From: Mycolicibacterium sp. P1-5
Lineage (GTDB): Bacteria; Actinomycetota; Actinomycetes; Mycobacteriales; Mycobacteriaceae
DNA length: 64,000 nt
Direction: 5' to 3'
NCBI RefSeq assembly: GCF_008329565.1
Contig: NZ_NPKT01000017.1
Location: 1 to 64,000, forward strand
Every line of letters starts with the position of its first letter. The stretch's first letter is position 1. The notes under the pieces were generated by a model that worked only from the letters and a program-made list of their open reading frames with translations, was not told the origin of the DNA and ran no database searches. Of this stretch, positions 43,444-51,566 are shown piece after piece. The position numbers and the translations under genes are program-made.

Positions 43444-44287
43444 ATCTCGGCAGGGGCACACTTCGGCGGGTGAACGCATCGTGCACTCGCCGGAGGATGT
43501 AGGCGCGGCTGTGCTCCTTCACCACCCGGATGATGAGCCAGCCCAAGGCCTCGAGCATGTCGTAGCGGCCGATGTCGCGGACGTGCTGGCCGCGATCGAA
43601 CTGGTGATGCGCACCCTCGTACTCCAGTCCGATCTTCGGCTCATCCCATCCGAGGTCGACGAACGCCGTCGTATAACCGTCGAAGGCGGGGATCTGGGTG
43701 GCCGGGCGCGGGTATCCCGCGTCGATGAGCAACAGCCTCAGCCAGGATTCGCGCGGCGACTGAGCACCGGCGTCCGTGAGCGGCAGCGCGGCGCGAGCAC
43801 GTTGGATACCTCTCGCGCCTGCATAGCGCTCAGCAAGCGAGAGCACGGCGGCCGGTTCGAATCCGGTGGCCGCTGCAAGTGCATCAAGGTTGGCGATAGC
43901 CTCGCCCCGCGGTAGGTGGCGGGCAAGGTCGAGCGCGGCGCGTTCGGGTGTCGTGACGGCCAATTCGTCCAGCCGCATGACCTCGGCAGCGCTGATGCGT
44001 TCCTCGCGCACGATCACGCCGGATTGACGGCGGCGGGTCCGTCCGATGAGCTCGATCGGGGTCGCCGCTCCTACCCACGACGACCCGTGGAGTGCGGCCG
44101 CTGCCCGGCCGGCGATGATGCCGTCCGTTACCCACATCGCTGCTGCTCGAGTGCGGACGTCGAGGGTGCGTTCGGACCGCTTGGGGATGTACACGTCGGG
44201 ATGAATAGCGGTGTAGTTCCAGCGCAGCTGACCTCGCGTCAGCGAGCCGTTGGCGACTGCGGCGCTTCCGATGAAGGGCGACGACAT
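43436..44287 (-). CDS. AbiEi-like N-terminal plus PD-(D/E)xK (DUF559/Vsr-like) C-terminal protein
   Basis: A 283-residue protein. The first 130 residues resemble the AbiEi-type antitoxin region (GSLTRGQLRWNYTAIHPDVYIPKRS winged helix; GRAAAALHGSSWVG; LAVTTPERAALDLAR). The C-terminal 100 fit a Vsr/DUF559-like nuclease fold: E180 (SPRESWLRLLL), D211 (FVDLGW), E222 and E224 (LEYEGAHHQFD), then RYDMLEALGWLIIRV. No cognate toxin gene is adjacent. The gene sits between inverted repeats exactly filling the gap between two convergent genes, suggesting a mobile or formerly mobile unit. DNA targeting and cleavage are not shown. Confidence 0.75.
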   Translation of the reverse strand: MSSPFIGSAAVANGSLTRGQLRWNYTAIHPDVYIPKRSERTLDVRTRAAAMWVTDGIIAGRAAAALHGSSWVGAATPIELIGRTRRRQSGVIVREERISAAEVMRLDELAVTTPERAALDLARHLPRGEAIANLDALAAATGFEPAAVLSLAERYAGARGIQRARAALPLTDAGAQSPRESWLRLLLIDAGYPRPATQIPAFDGYTTAFVDLGWDEPKIGLEYEGAHHQFDRGQHVRDIGRYDMLEALGWLIIRVVKEHSRAYILRRVHDAFTRRSVPLPRSA

Positions 44288-44342
44288 GCTCGTATGGTGC
44301 TGCGCGGGGCCAAAACCTAGTAGTCAGCGCTGCGAAAACGAC

Positions 44343-44389
44343 GTCAGGGCTGTGGAATTCCTGAATTCACGACCATGGTGTCGATCTCG
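44343..44389. repeat. Right arm of the inverted repeat flanking the nuclease-like gene
   Basis: Inverted copy of 43391-43443; ends ACCATGGTGTCGATCTCG at 44372-44389, ten bases from the pmt stop. It also holds two GAATTC sites in direct order. Confidence 0.8.
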
Positions 44390-44398
44390 CACCGTGAA

Positions 44399-45949
44399 TC
44401 AGCGCCAGCTGGGCAGCCAGATCTCCATGTTCCAGGTGGCCTGCGAGATCGGTACCCCGGTCAGCACCGGGTAGAGCCAGGCGAAATTGGTTATCACCAA
44501 CGCGACATAGCAGCTCACCACGATCAACCCGAGCGTTCGCCGTTCGGCGTTCTGATTGCGAGCGTGCAGGATGTCGCCGAGGATCAGCGCGATCGCCATC
44601 ACCAGGAACGGCGCCATCGGCACCGCGTAGAAGAAGTACATCTGCCGGTCGATGTCGGCGAACCAGGGCAAGAACCCGGCGCCGTATCCGGTCAGCACCA
44701 CGGCGTAGCGCCAGTCGCGGCGAACGAAGGTGCGCCACAAGGCATATCCGAGGACGGGTACCGCCAGCCACCACATCGCGGGTGTGCCGACCAGCATCAC
44801 GGCCTTCACGCACGACGCGGACCCGCAGCCGGGCACGTTCTGGTTGTCGATCGCATACAGCACCGGCCGCAGCGACATCGGCCACGTCCACGGCTTGGAC
44901 TCCCAGGGGTGGTGGTTGCCGTTCGCGTTGGTCAGCGTCGAATGGAAGTGATACGCCTTGTACGTGTAGTGCCACAGCGACCGGATCGCATCGGGCGGCT
45001 GGAACCACTGCCGCTCACCGATCGACTGCCCGACTTCGTAGCGGTTCACGGCCGTCTCCGAGGAGAACCACGGCGCATACGACGCCAGGTACACCGCGAA
45101 CGGAATCAGCAGGAATACGTAGGCGGTCGGCCCGACGTCGCGGCGGATCGTGCCGAACCACGGCCGGGGCACCCGGTACGCCCGGCGCGCGGCGACGTCG
45201 AACGCGAGCGTCATCGCGCCGAAGAACGCGATGTAGTACAGCCCCGACCACTTCGTCGCGAAGGCCAGGCCCAGCAGCACGCCCGCCCCGAAGCGCCACC
45301 ACCGCACACCGAGCCGGGGTCCCCACGGTGTCTCAGCGATGCGCCCCTCCAGCAGGGCGTTGTGCATGCGCTCGCGCACCTGATCGCGATCGACGATCAA
45401 TGCGCCGAACGCGGCGATCACGAAGAACGTCTGGATGCCGTCGAGCAGCGCGGTGCGCGACGCGACGAAGCTCACCCCGTCGGCGATCAGCAGCAGCCCG
45501 GCGATCGCGCCGACCAGCGTCGAGCGGCTGATTCGCCGCACGATCCGCACGACAAGCGCGATCATCAGCACGCCCAGCACCGCGGTGGTGAACCGCCAGC
45601 CCACGCCGTTGTAGCCGAAGATCGCCTCGCCCAGCGCGATCATCTGTTTGCCGACCGGCGGGTGGACCACCAACCCGAAACCGGGGTTGTCCTCGACGCC
45701 GTAGTTGAACAGCATCTGCCAGGCCTGCGGCGCGTAGTGCTTCTCATCGAAGATCGGGGTGCCCGCATCGGTGGGCGAGCCGAGGTTCATCAGCCTGGTC
45801 AGCGCCGCCAACGCGGCGATGATCGCGGTGGCCACCCAGCCCTCGATGCGGTCGACCGGACCGAAGTCGGCGACCGGCACCAACGGTCCGGGGCTGATGA
45901 CGGGAACGGCGCGTTGATGCGCGGCGAGGTCATCGGCGGTGGTGGTCAT
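44399..45949 (-). CDS. pmt: Protein O-mannosyltransferase (dolichyl/polyprenyl-phosphate-mannose type)
   Basis: A 516-residue GT-C membrane enzyme, orthologue of Rv1002c, which mannosylates Ser/Thr of secreted proteins during Sec export. It has the catalytic Asp-Glu in TPIFDEKHYAPQAW (first periplasmic loop, about residue 70), HPPVGKQMIALGE, about ten membrane segments, and a C-terminal WLPSWR. Several exported Ser/Thr/Pro-rich proteins in this window are plausible clients. It is divergent from rsmI with a shared promoter; the ATG at 45949 lies eight bases from the TACGAT box. Confidence 0.95.
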   Translation of the reverse strand: MTTTADDLAAHQRAVPVISPGPLVPVADFGPVDRIEGWVATAIIAALAALTRLMNLGSPTDAGTPIFDEKHYAPQAWQMLFNYGVEDNPGFGLVVHPPVGKQMIALGEAIFGYNGVGWRFTTAVLGVLMIALVVRIVRRISRSTLVGAIAGLLLIADGVSFVASRTALLDGIQTFFVIAAFGALIVDRDQVRERMHNALLEGRIAETPWGPRLGVRWWRFGAGVLLGLAFATKWSGLYYIAFFGAMTLAFDVAARRAYRVPRPWFGTIRRDVGPTAYVFLLIPFAVYLASYAPWFSSETAVNRYEVGQSIGERQWFQPPDAIRSLWHYTYKAYHFHSTLTNANGNHHPWESKPWTWPMSLRPVLYAIDNQNVPGCGSASCVKAVMLVGTPAMWWLAVPVLGYALWRTFVRRDWRYAVVLTGYGAGFLPWFADIDRQMYFFYAVPMAPFLVMAIALILGDILHARNQNAERRTLGLIVVSCYVALVITNFAWLYPVLTGVPISQATWNMEIWLPSWR

Positions 45950-45957
45950 CGCCAGCG

Positions 45958-45967
45958 ATCGTATTCT
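45958..45967. promoter_or_regulatory. Back-to-back -10 boxes for pmt and rsmI
   Basis: ATCGTATTCT reads TACGAT on the minus strand (45958-45963) and TATTCT on the plus strand (45962-45967), sharing the central TA. The rsmI box is seven bases from its ATG, the pmt box eight. Start codons are 25 bases apart. Confidence 0.65.
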
Positions 45968-45974
45968 GTCCGGC

Positions 45975-46814
45975 ATGACTGCCGGGAGACTGCTGCTCGG
46001 TGCCACGCCGTTGGGCCAGCCGGGTGACGCCTCCAAACGGCTGGTCGATGCATTGACGACGGCCGATGTGGTGGCCGCCGAGGACACCCGGCGAGTGCGC
46101 TCCCTGGCGCAGTCGCTGGGCGTGAAGATCGCCGGACGGGTGGTCAGCCTGTTCGATCAGAACGAGGCGGCCCGGGTGCCCGCACTTGTCGACGACATCA
46201 AGGCCGGCGCCACCGTGCTCGTGGTGAGCGACGCCGGGATGCCGCTGATCAACGACCCCGGCTATCGAATGGCGACGGCCTGCATCGAAAGTGGCCTGGC
46301 GGTTTCGTGTCTGCCCGGCCCGTCGGCGGTCACCACCGCGCTGGCGGTGTCCGGGCTGCCGTCCGACCGGTTCTGCTTCGAGGGGTTCGCGCCGCGCAAA
46401 CAATCCGCGCGGAAGGCGTGGCTGGCCGGCTTGGCGGCCGAGCAGCGCACCTGCGTGTTCTTCGAGTCACCGCGAAGGCTGGCCGACTGCCTGCACGACG
46501 CGGTCGACGAGCTCGGCGGGGATCGCCGGGTGGTGGTGTGCCGGGAACTGACAAAGGTGCACGAGGAGATTCTGCGCGGCTCGCTGGCCGATCTCGCGGA
46601 GTGGGCGGACGAGAAGGTGCTCGGCGAGATCACCGTCGTGCTCGCCGGTGCGGTGCCGACCACCGACCTGCCGGCCCTGGTCGCCGAGGTCGACGCCCTG
46701 GTGGCCGACGGCATGCGGGTCAAGGATGCGTGCGCGCGGGTCGTGGAAGCCCATCCGGGTGCGCCGTCGCGGCGCGAGCTCTATGAGGCGGTGCTGCGCT
46801 CGCGTGACGACTGA
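45975..46814 (+). CDS. rsmI: 16S rRNA (cytidine1402-2'-O)-methyltransferase
   Basis: Methylates the ribose of C1402 in the decoding centre. The 279-residue SAM-dependent (tetrapyrrole-methylase fold) protein shows LLLGATPLGQPGD, AEDTRRVRSL, VSDAGMPLINDPGYRM, and CLPGPSAVTTALAVSGLP, all family motifs. It matches Rv1003. The end overlaps pabB tail-to-tail by 34 bases. Predicted leaderless. Confidence 0.95.
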   Translation: MTAGRLLLGATPLGQPGDASKRLVDALTTADVVAAEDTRRVRSLAQSLGVKIAGRVVSLFDQNEAARVPALVDDIKAGATVLVVSDAGMPLINDPGYRMATACIESGLAVSCLPGPSAVTTALAVSGLPSDRFCFEGFAPRKQSARKAWLAGLAAEQRTCVFFESPRRLADCLHDAVDELGGDRRVVVCRELTKVHEEILRGSLADLAEWADEKVLGEITVVLAGAVPTTDLPALVAEVDALVADGMRVKDACARVVEAHPGAPSRRELYEAVLRSRDD

Positions 46815-48022
46815 ATCACCGGTGCGGCCTTGTGCAGGCATTCCTGCCACTCCGCTTTGGCCTCGGAGTCGGCGGTGATCCCGCCACCGACGCCCAGTAC
46901 CGCCGTGCCCTCGGCGTCGAACTCGACGGTCCGGATCGCCACATTCAGCTCGGTGCCCGCGATCGGGGACGCCATCCCGACCGTGCCGCAGTAAACCCCG
47001 CGGCGGTGCAGCTCCCACTGTGAAAGCAGTTCACGGGCACGCCCTTTCGGGGTCCCCGTGACCGATGCGGGCGGAAACGTCGCGGCCAGTAGTGCGGCGT
47101 TGGGTACTCCGGGGCGGACCTTCGCCGCCACCGTGGACACCAGATGCCATACACCTGGCGCGGCTCGGACGGTGAGAAGCTCTGGAACAGTGACGGTTCC
47201 GGTGTCGGCGACCCGGCCGAGGTCATTGCGCACCAGGTCGACGATCATGATGTTCTCGGCCACGTCCTTGACCGACGCCAGCAGCTCCTCTGGCTGCAGG
47301 TGCAACGGCAACGTCCCCTTGATCGGACTGGACGTCACATCGTCACCGGTCCGGCGCAGGAACAGCTCCGGCGATAGCGAGGCCACCGCCCCCCAGTCAC
47401 CGGCCAGGTAGGCTGCCCGGGCCGGTGCCGTGCGAGTGATCGCGTCGGCGAAGAACTCCAGCGAGGAGCCGTGCAGCGTGCCGGTGAAGCGGGTGCAGAC
47501 GCACGCCTGGTACACCTCGCCGGCGCCGATCGCGTCCAGGCAGGCCAGCACCCCGGCCTGATGCCGATCGAAACCGGGTTCATCCCAATCCATTTCGTAC
47601 ATTTCCGACGGGATTTGAGACGATAACGCCTCGCTCACCCATCCGGCTATCGGTGCGGCAGAGAGGCTTTCGTGCCACCAGCAGCCGTCGCGGTTCAGTC
47701 GCAGCACGCTGTCGGCCCAGCCGCCGGCCGCCTCGGGAATCCGCGGCGGACGGCCGTCGGCCGCGGCATCGGGATACGACAGGTAGCCGATCCACCCGCC
47801 ACCGACCGCCTCACCGCTGCGCCCCGGCGGCACGGCGAACACCTGGTCCGCCTCGACCGCCTGCACCGACACGGAGGGCGCGATCACCGCGGCTGAACCG
47901 AACCACTCACCGACAAGTGCGGCGGGCGGCGGTAGCCCGCGCCGGGCGGCGGCACCGGCCACCGCGCGCAGGACCTCGGCGGCGGTGCCGAGATCTCCGA
48001 GCCGGTCGGTGCGCATCGCCAT
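46781..48022 (-). CDS. pabB: Aminodeoxychorismate synthase component I
   Basis: Converts chorismate and ammonia to 4-amino-4-deoxychorismate for folate synthesis. The 413-residue product has the PIKGT motif (SSPIKGTLPL), whose Lys distinguishes this enzyme from anthranilate synthase (PIAGT), and ENIMIVDLVRNDLGR, TFPPASVTGTPKGRA and GVGGGITADSEA. Orthologue of Rv1005c; Rv1004c has no counterpart between it and rsmI. The pabA subunit lies elsewhere. Confidence 0.94.
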   Translation of the reverse strand: MAMRTDRLGDLGTAAEVLRAVAGAAARRGLPPPAALVGEWFGSAAVIAPSVSVQAVEADQVFAVPPGRSGEAVGGGWIGYLSYPDAAADGRPPRIPEAAGGWADSVLRLNRDGCWWHESLSAAPIAGWVSEALSSQIPSEMYEMDWDEPGFDRHQAGVLACLDAIGAGEVYQACVCTRFTGTLHGSSLEFFADAITRTAPARAAYLAGDWGAVASLSPELFLRRTGDDVTSSPIKGTLPLHLQPEELLASVKDVAENIMIVDLVRNDLGRVADTGTVTVPELLTVRAAPGVWHLVSTVAAKVRPGVPNAALLAATFPPASVTGTPKGRARELLSQWELHRRGVYCGTVGMASPIAGTELNVAIRTVEFDAEGTAVLGVGGGITADSEAKAEWQECLHKAAPVIQSSRERSTAS

Positions 48023-48055
48023 AGCCTGACGTCTGCGACCGGCAGACGCAAAGAC

Positions 48056-48949
48056 TCAGCGGCGGATCTCCCTGCGCACGGTCGCGGCGACGAGCTTGTC
48101 CGGATTGCGCATCGCATAGAAGTTGTTGATCTTGCCGTCGGCGAACTCGATCAAGAACACCGAGTCGGGTTGTTCGTTGCGATAGACCACCAGCGCAGGT
48201 GCGCTGTTGTAGCTCGCAACCTCCATCCGGTATTCCGGGCCGGCTTGGCGCATCAGGCCGATGATGAGCCGGGCGACCTTGTCGGGACCCAGCACCGGAC
48301 GGCGGGCGGCGCTGACCTTGCCTGCGCTGTCGGAGGTGAACACCACGTCGGGCGCCAGCATGCCGATGAGCCCGTCCAGGTCGCCGGTCGCGGCCGCCGT
48401 CAGAAACTGCGTGGTGATCTGCTCGGACTGGTGTGGATCCAGCGGCTCGAAGCGGCGCCGACGGGAGTGCACATGCTCGCGGGCCCGGTGCGCCATCTGG
48501 CGCACGGCGGCCGTGGATTTGCCTATCGCGTCGGCGATCTCGTCGTGGCTGAAACCGAATACCTCGCGTAGCACGAACACCGCGCGCTCGTCAGGTGTCA
48601 GCGTCTCCAGCACCACCAGCATGGCCATCGACACCGACTCGGCGAGCACCACGTCGGCGGCGCCGTCGCGCTCGTCGAGCAGCAGCGGTTCGGGCAGCCA
48701 CGGGCCGACGTAGTCCTCCCGACGACGGGCCTGCGAACGCAGCGTGTTCAGTGCTTGCCGGGTGACCAACTGGGCCAGGTATGCCTTGGTGTCTTGGACT
48801 TTACCCAGATCCACTGCCGCCCAACGCAAATAGCTGTCCTGCAGCACGTCGTCGGCTTCAGTGGCCGAGCCGGTGATCTCGTAGGCGATGGTGAACAGCA
48901 GCGGCCGCAGCAGGGTGAACCGCTCGGCGTGCTCGTCGGCCGCGATCAC
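48056..48949 (-). CDS. ECF41-type RNA polymerase sigma factor (SigJ-like)
   Basis: A 297-residue sigma factor. Sigma region 2 lies at residues about 5-75 (RPLLFTIAYEITGSATEADDVLQDSYLRW), region 4 at about 115-170 (LTPDERAVFVLREVFGFSHDEIADAIGKSTAAVRQMAHRAREHV), and a SnoaL-like C-terminal domain at about 180-297 that modulates activity in ECF41 proteins. The linker motif is SAGKVSAARRPV and the terminal NPDKL motif is at about 283-287, both ECF41 marks. The GTG start overlaps the stop of the upstream oxidoreductase gene (GTGA), so they form one operon. Confidence 0.92.
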   Translation of the reverse strand: MIAADEHAERFTLLRPLLFTIAYEITGSATEADDVLQDSYLRWAAVDLGKVQDTKAYLAQLVTRQALNTLRSQARRREDYVGPWLPEPLLLDERDGAADVVLAESVSMAMLVVLETLTPDERAVFVLREVFGFSHDEIADAIGKSTAAVRQMAHRAREHVHSRRRRFEPLDPHQSEQITTQFLTAAATGDLDGLIGMLAPDVVFTSDSAGKVSAARRPVLGPDKVARLIIGLMRQAGPEYRMEVASYNSAPALVVYRNEQPDSVFLIEFADGKINNFYAMRNPDKLVAATVRREIRR

Positions 48950-50118
48950 GGGGTCACCACCGCCTCGGCAGCGGGGCGCTTGGCGCCGCCCTTGAGCCAG
49001 AAGTACGAGCCCGGCTTGCGGGCCTCGCGGCGCAGGAAGCTGATCGTGCCCTTGCAGACCGCCTCTTTGATCGTCGCCGCGGTGCGCCCGCCGATGTACA
49101 GCGGCAGCGGGACATCGTTGGTACGGGCGATCTGAATGGTTCCGCCTGCCCGCCCGAGGCTGATGCACTGCCCGGTGAACGCCTGGCTGACCACCGCGGG
49201 CTGCTCGCCGGCAAGCCGGGACAGCACGGTGTTGGCGGCCTGGGCGCCCAGCGGGATCGCGGCCTGACAGCTCATCCGCAGCGGCTGGTTCGACGGGGCC
49301 GCGGCGTCGCCGGCCGCCACGATCCGGTCGCTGTCGACACTGGTCAGTGTCTCATCGGTGAGCAACCGGCCCATCGCGTCGGTGCGCAGGCCGGAGCGCG
49401 CGGCGAGATCGGGAACCCCGAATCCGGCCGTCCAAATCGTCACCGTGCTCGCCAGCCGGCGCCCATCGGCCAGCGTCACCGCGTCGGCGGCGACCCCGGT
49501 CACCATGGCTTGCGGTCCGTCGACGATCTCGACGCCCAGCTTTCGCAGCCGCTTGGCCACCGACCGTCGTCCCGGGGTGCTCAGGTAGGGGCCGAGCACG
49601 GTACCGCACACCAACGTGACATTGCGGCCCTGCTCGGCCAGTTCGGCCGCGGTCTCGATGCCGGTCGGGCCGGCGCCGACCACACACACCGGCGCGTGAA
49701 AGTGCAGCTCGCTCAGCGCGGTGGTCAGTCGCTGCGCTTCCTCGAGATCGGCGATGGGATAAGCGAATTCGTCGGCACCCGGAACCATCGGCTCAGCCGA
49801 CCCGCTGCCCACCGCGTAGATCAGGTAGTCATACGGCAGCGGCGGGCCGCTGAACAGTTCGACCTGCCGCGCCTCGGTGTCGATGCGGGTTGCGGCGTCG
49901 ACCACCAACTCGATGCCCGCGCCGAGGATGTCGGCGTAGGAATGGGTGGCGTCATCGGACCCGGTGATCAGTTGGTGCAGCCGGATCCGCTCGACGAAGT
50001 CGGGCCGGGGGTTCACCAAGGTGATCGCCACATCGGGACGAAGGCGCAGATGGTTGGCCGCGATCACTCCGGCGTATCCGCCACCGATCACCACAACTCG
50101 GGCTCGCTGCTCGGTCAT
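48946..50118 (-). CDS. NDH-2-like NAD(P)/FAD oxidoreductase, ECF41 operon partner
   Basis: A 390-residue pyridine-nucleotide-disulfide-type flavoprotein. It has VVVIGGGYAGVIAANHLR, the second dinucleotide motif CVVGAGPTGIETAAELAEQG, and an FAD C-terminal motif VAAGDAAAPSNQP. It lacks obvious NDH-2 membrane-anchor helices at the end. ECF41 sigma genes are usually coupled to a carboxymuconolactone decarboxylase, oxidoreductase or epimerase gene, and this is the oxidoreductase case. ATG 50118 follows AGGAG. An ECF41-type promoter lies upstream. Confidence 0.9.
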   Translation of the reverse strand: MTEQRARVVVIGGGYAGVIAANHLRLRPDVAITLVNPRPDFVERIRLHQLITGSDDATHSYADILGAGIELVVDAATRIDTEARQVELFSGPPLPYDYLIYAVGSGSAEPMVPGADEFAYPIADLEEAQRLTTALSELHFHAPVCVVGAGPTGIETAAELAEQGRNVTLVCGTVLGPYLSTPGRRSVAKRLRKLGVEIVDGPQAMVTGVAADAVTLADGRRLASTVTIWTAGFGVPDLAARSGLRTDAMGRLLTDETLTSVDSDRIVAAGDAAAPSNQPLRMSCQAAIPLGAQAANTVLSRLAGEQPAVVSQAFTGQCISLGRAGGTIQIARTNDVPLPLYIGGRTAATIKEAVCKGTISFLRREARKPGSYFWLKGGAKRPAAEAVVTP

Positions 50119-50159
50119 CACATCTCTCCTTTGAGGTCGCTTGAGCCTGTCGACCTTGA

Positions 50160-50186
50160 GACACCAGGCATCGCCCGGATGTGACA
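50160..50186 (-). promoter_or_regulatory. ECF41-type promoter of the oxidoreductase-sigma operon
   Basis: On the minus strand TGTCACA (50186-50180), 16 bases, then TGTC (50163-50160). The ECF41 signature known from other bacteria is TGTCACA-N16-CGTC; the -35 is perfect and the -10 differs by one base. It lies 42 bases from the oxidoreductase ATG, consistent with autoregulation. Confidence 0.8.
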
Positions 50187-50214
50187 GCCGCGCCGCCGGT
50201 GTGGTTCAGATCAC

Positions 50215-51564
50215 TCAGACCAAGCCCAGAGCAAGCATCGCATCCGCGACCCGGATGAAACCGGCGATGTTGGCGCCCGCGGCATAATTCCCCGGCTGTC
50301 CATACTCGTCGGCGGTGGACATACAACGGTCATGGATGCGGCGCATGATCTCGGCCAGCCGCGCTTCGGTGTCACCGAACGTCCACGAGTCGCGCGAGGC
50401 GTTCTGTTGCATCTCCAGGGCACTGGTTGCCACTCCACCGGCATTGGCGGCCTTGCCCGGCGCGAAGGTCACCCCGGCCGCCTCGAAGCGCTTGACCGCC
50501 TCCGGGGTGCACGGCATATTGGCGCCCTCGGCGACGATGCGGCAGCCCGAGCCGATCAGCATGGCAGCGGCATCCCCGCTGAGTTCGTTCTGGGTGGCGC
50601 AGGGCAGCGCGATGTCACACGCCACCTCCCAGACAGTGCGAGATGTCACCAGGTGCGCCGAATTGCCCCGTGACTCGGCGTAGTCCGCGATCCGGGCCCG
50701 GCGCAGCTCCTTCACCTCTTTGAGGAGCTCGAGATCGATGCCCTTCTCGTCGTAGACATAGCCGCTCGAGTCCGAGCAGGCGACCACCGTGCCGCCCAGT
50801 GCGTGTACCTTCTCGATGGCGTAGATCGCCACATTGCCGGAGCCGGACACCACCACCCGCTTGCCGTCGAACGACTGGCCGGCGGCCCGCAGGATCTCGT
50901 CGACGAAAAACACCGTCCCATATCCGGTGGCCTCGGTGCGGACCTGGGATCCGCCCCACGTCAGCCCCTTGCCGGTGAACACTCCGGACTCGTAGCGGTT
51001 GGTGATGCGCTTGTATTGGCCGAACAGATAACCGATTTCGCGCATGCCGACCCCGATGTCGCCGGCGGGTACGTCGGTGTACTCACCGAGATGTCGGTAC
51101 AGCTCTGTCATGAACGACTGGCAGAACCGCATGATCTCGCCGTCGGAGCGGCCCTTGGGATCGAAGTCCGAACCGCCCTTGGCCCCACCGATCGGCAGGC
51201 CGGTCAATGAGTTCTTGAAGATCTGCTCGAAGCCGAGGAACTTGACGATCCCGAGATAGACCGACGGATGGAATCGCAACCCACCCTTGAACGGCCCCAG
51301 CGCAGAGTTGAATTCGACGCGGAAGCCGCGATTGATCTGGACCGTGCCCTCGTCGTCTTGCCAGGGCACGCGGAAGATGATCTGCCGCTCCGGCTCGCAC
51401 AACCGGCGGATCACCGCGGTGTCGACGTAGTCGGGATGCTTGTCGACAACCGGTCCGAGGCTGTTGAGCACCTCGTAGACGGCCTGGTGGAACTCGGCCT
51501 CGCCCGCGTTGCGCCGGGCTACCTCGTCGTAGATATTGTGCAGTTTGGTGTGAAGTGGGTTCAT
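50215..51564 (-). CDS. gdhA: NADP-dependent glutamate dehydrogenase
   Basis: Aminates 2-oxoglutarate to glutamate with NADPH. The 449-residue length equals the small hexameric class. Catalytic segments are GPFKGGLRFHPSV, LTGLPIGGAKGGSDFDPKG, and a VVVSGSGNVAIYA nucleotide motif. The ATG at 51564 lies two bases after the metG stop, so gdhA is cotranscribed with and coupled to metG. This gene is absent between metG and its neighbours in M. tuberculosis, whose glutamate dehydrogenase is a different large NAD type. Confidence 0.95.
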   Translation of the reverse strand: MNPLHTKLHNIYDEVARRNAGEAEFHQAVYEVLNSLGPVVDKHPDYVDTAVIRRLCEPERQIIFRVPWQDDEGTVQINRGFRVEFNSALGPFKGGLRFHPSVYLGIVKFLGFEQIFKNSLTGLPIGGAKGGSDFDPKGRSDGEIMRFCQSFMTELYRHLGEYTDVPAGDIGVGMREIGYLFGQYKRITNRYESGVFTGKGLTWGGSQVRTEATGYGTVFFVDEILRAAGQSFDGKRVVVSGSGNVAIYAIEKVHALGGTVVACSDSSGYVYDEKGIDLELLKEVKELRRARIADYAESRGNSAHLVTSRTVWEVACDIALPCATQNELSGDAAAMLIGSGCRIVAEGANMPCTPEAVKRFEAAGVTFAPGKAANAGGVATSALEMQQNASRDSWTFGDTEARLAEIMRRIHDRCMSTADEYGQPGNYAAGANIAGFIRVADAMLALGLV

Positions 51565-51566
51565 TC

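Noticed and set aside
43436..44287. Complete toxin-antitoxin module with the AbiEi-like gene
   Set aside because: No AbiEii-type nucleotidyltransferase toxin is next to it; the neighbours are an LLM oxidoreductase and pmt.
44375..46027. A 550-codon plus-strand frame across pmt
   Set aside because: It mirrors a conserved multi-pass membrane protein and is very rich in Arg/His/Pro, typical of an antisense shadow.
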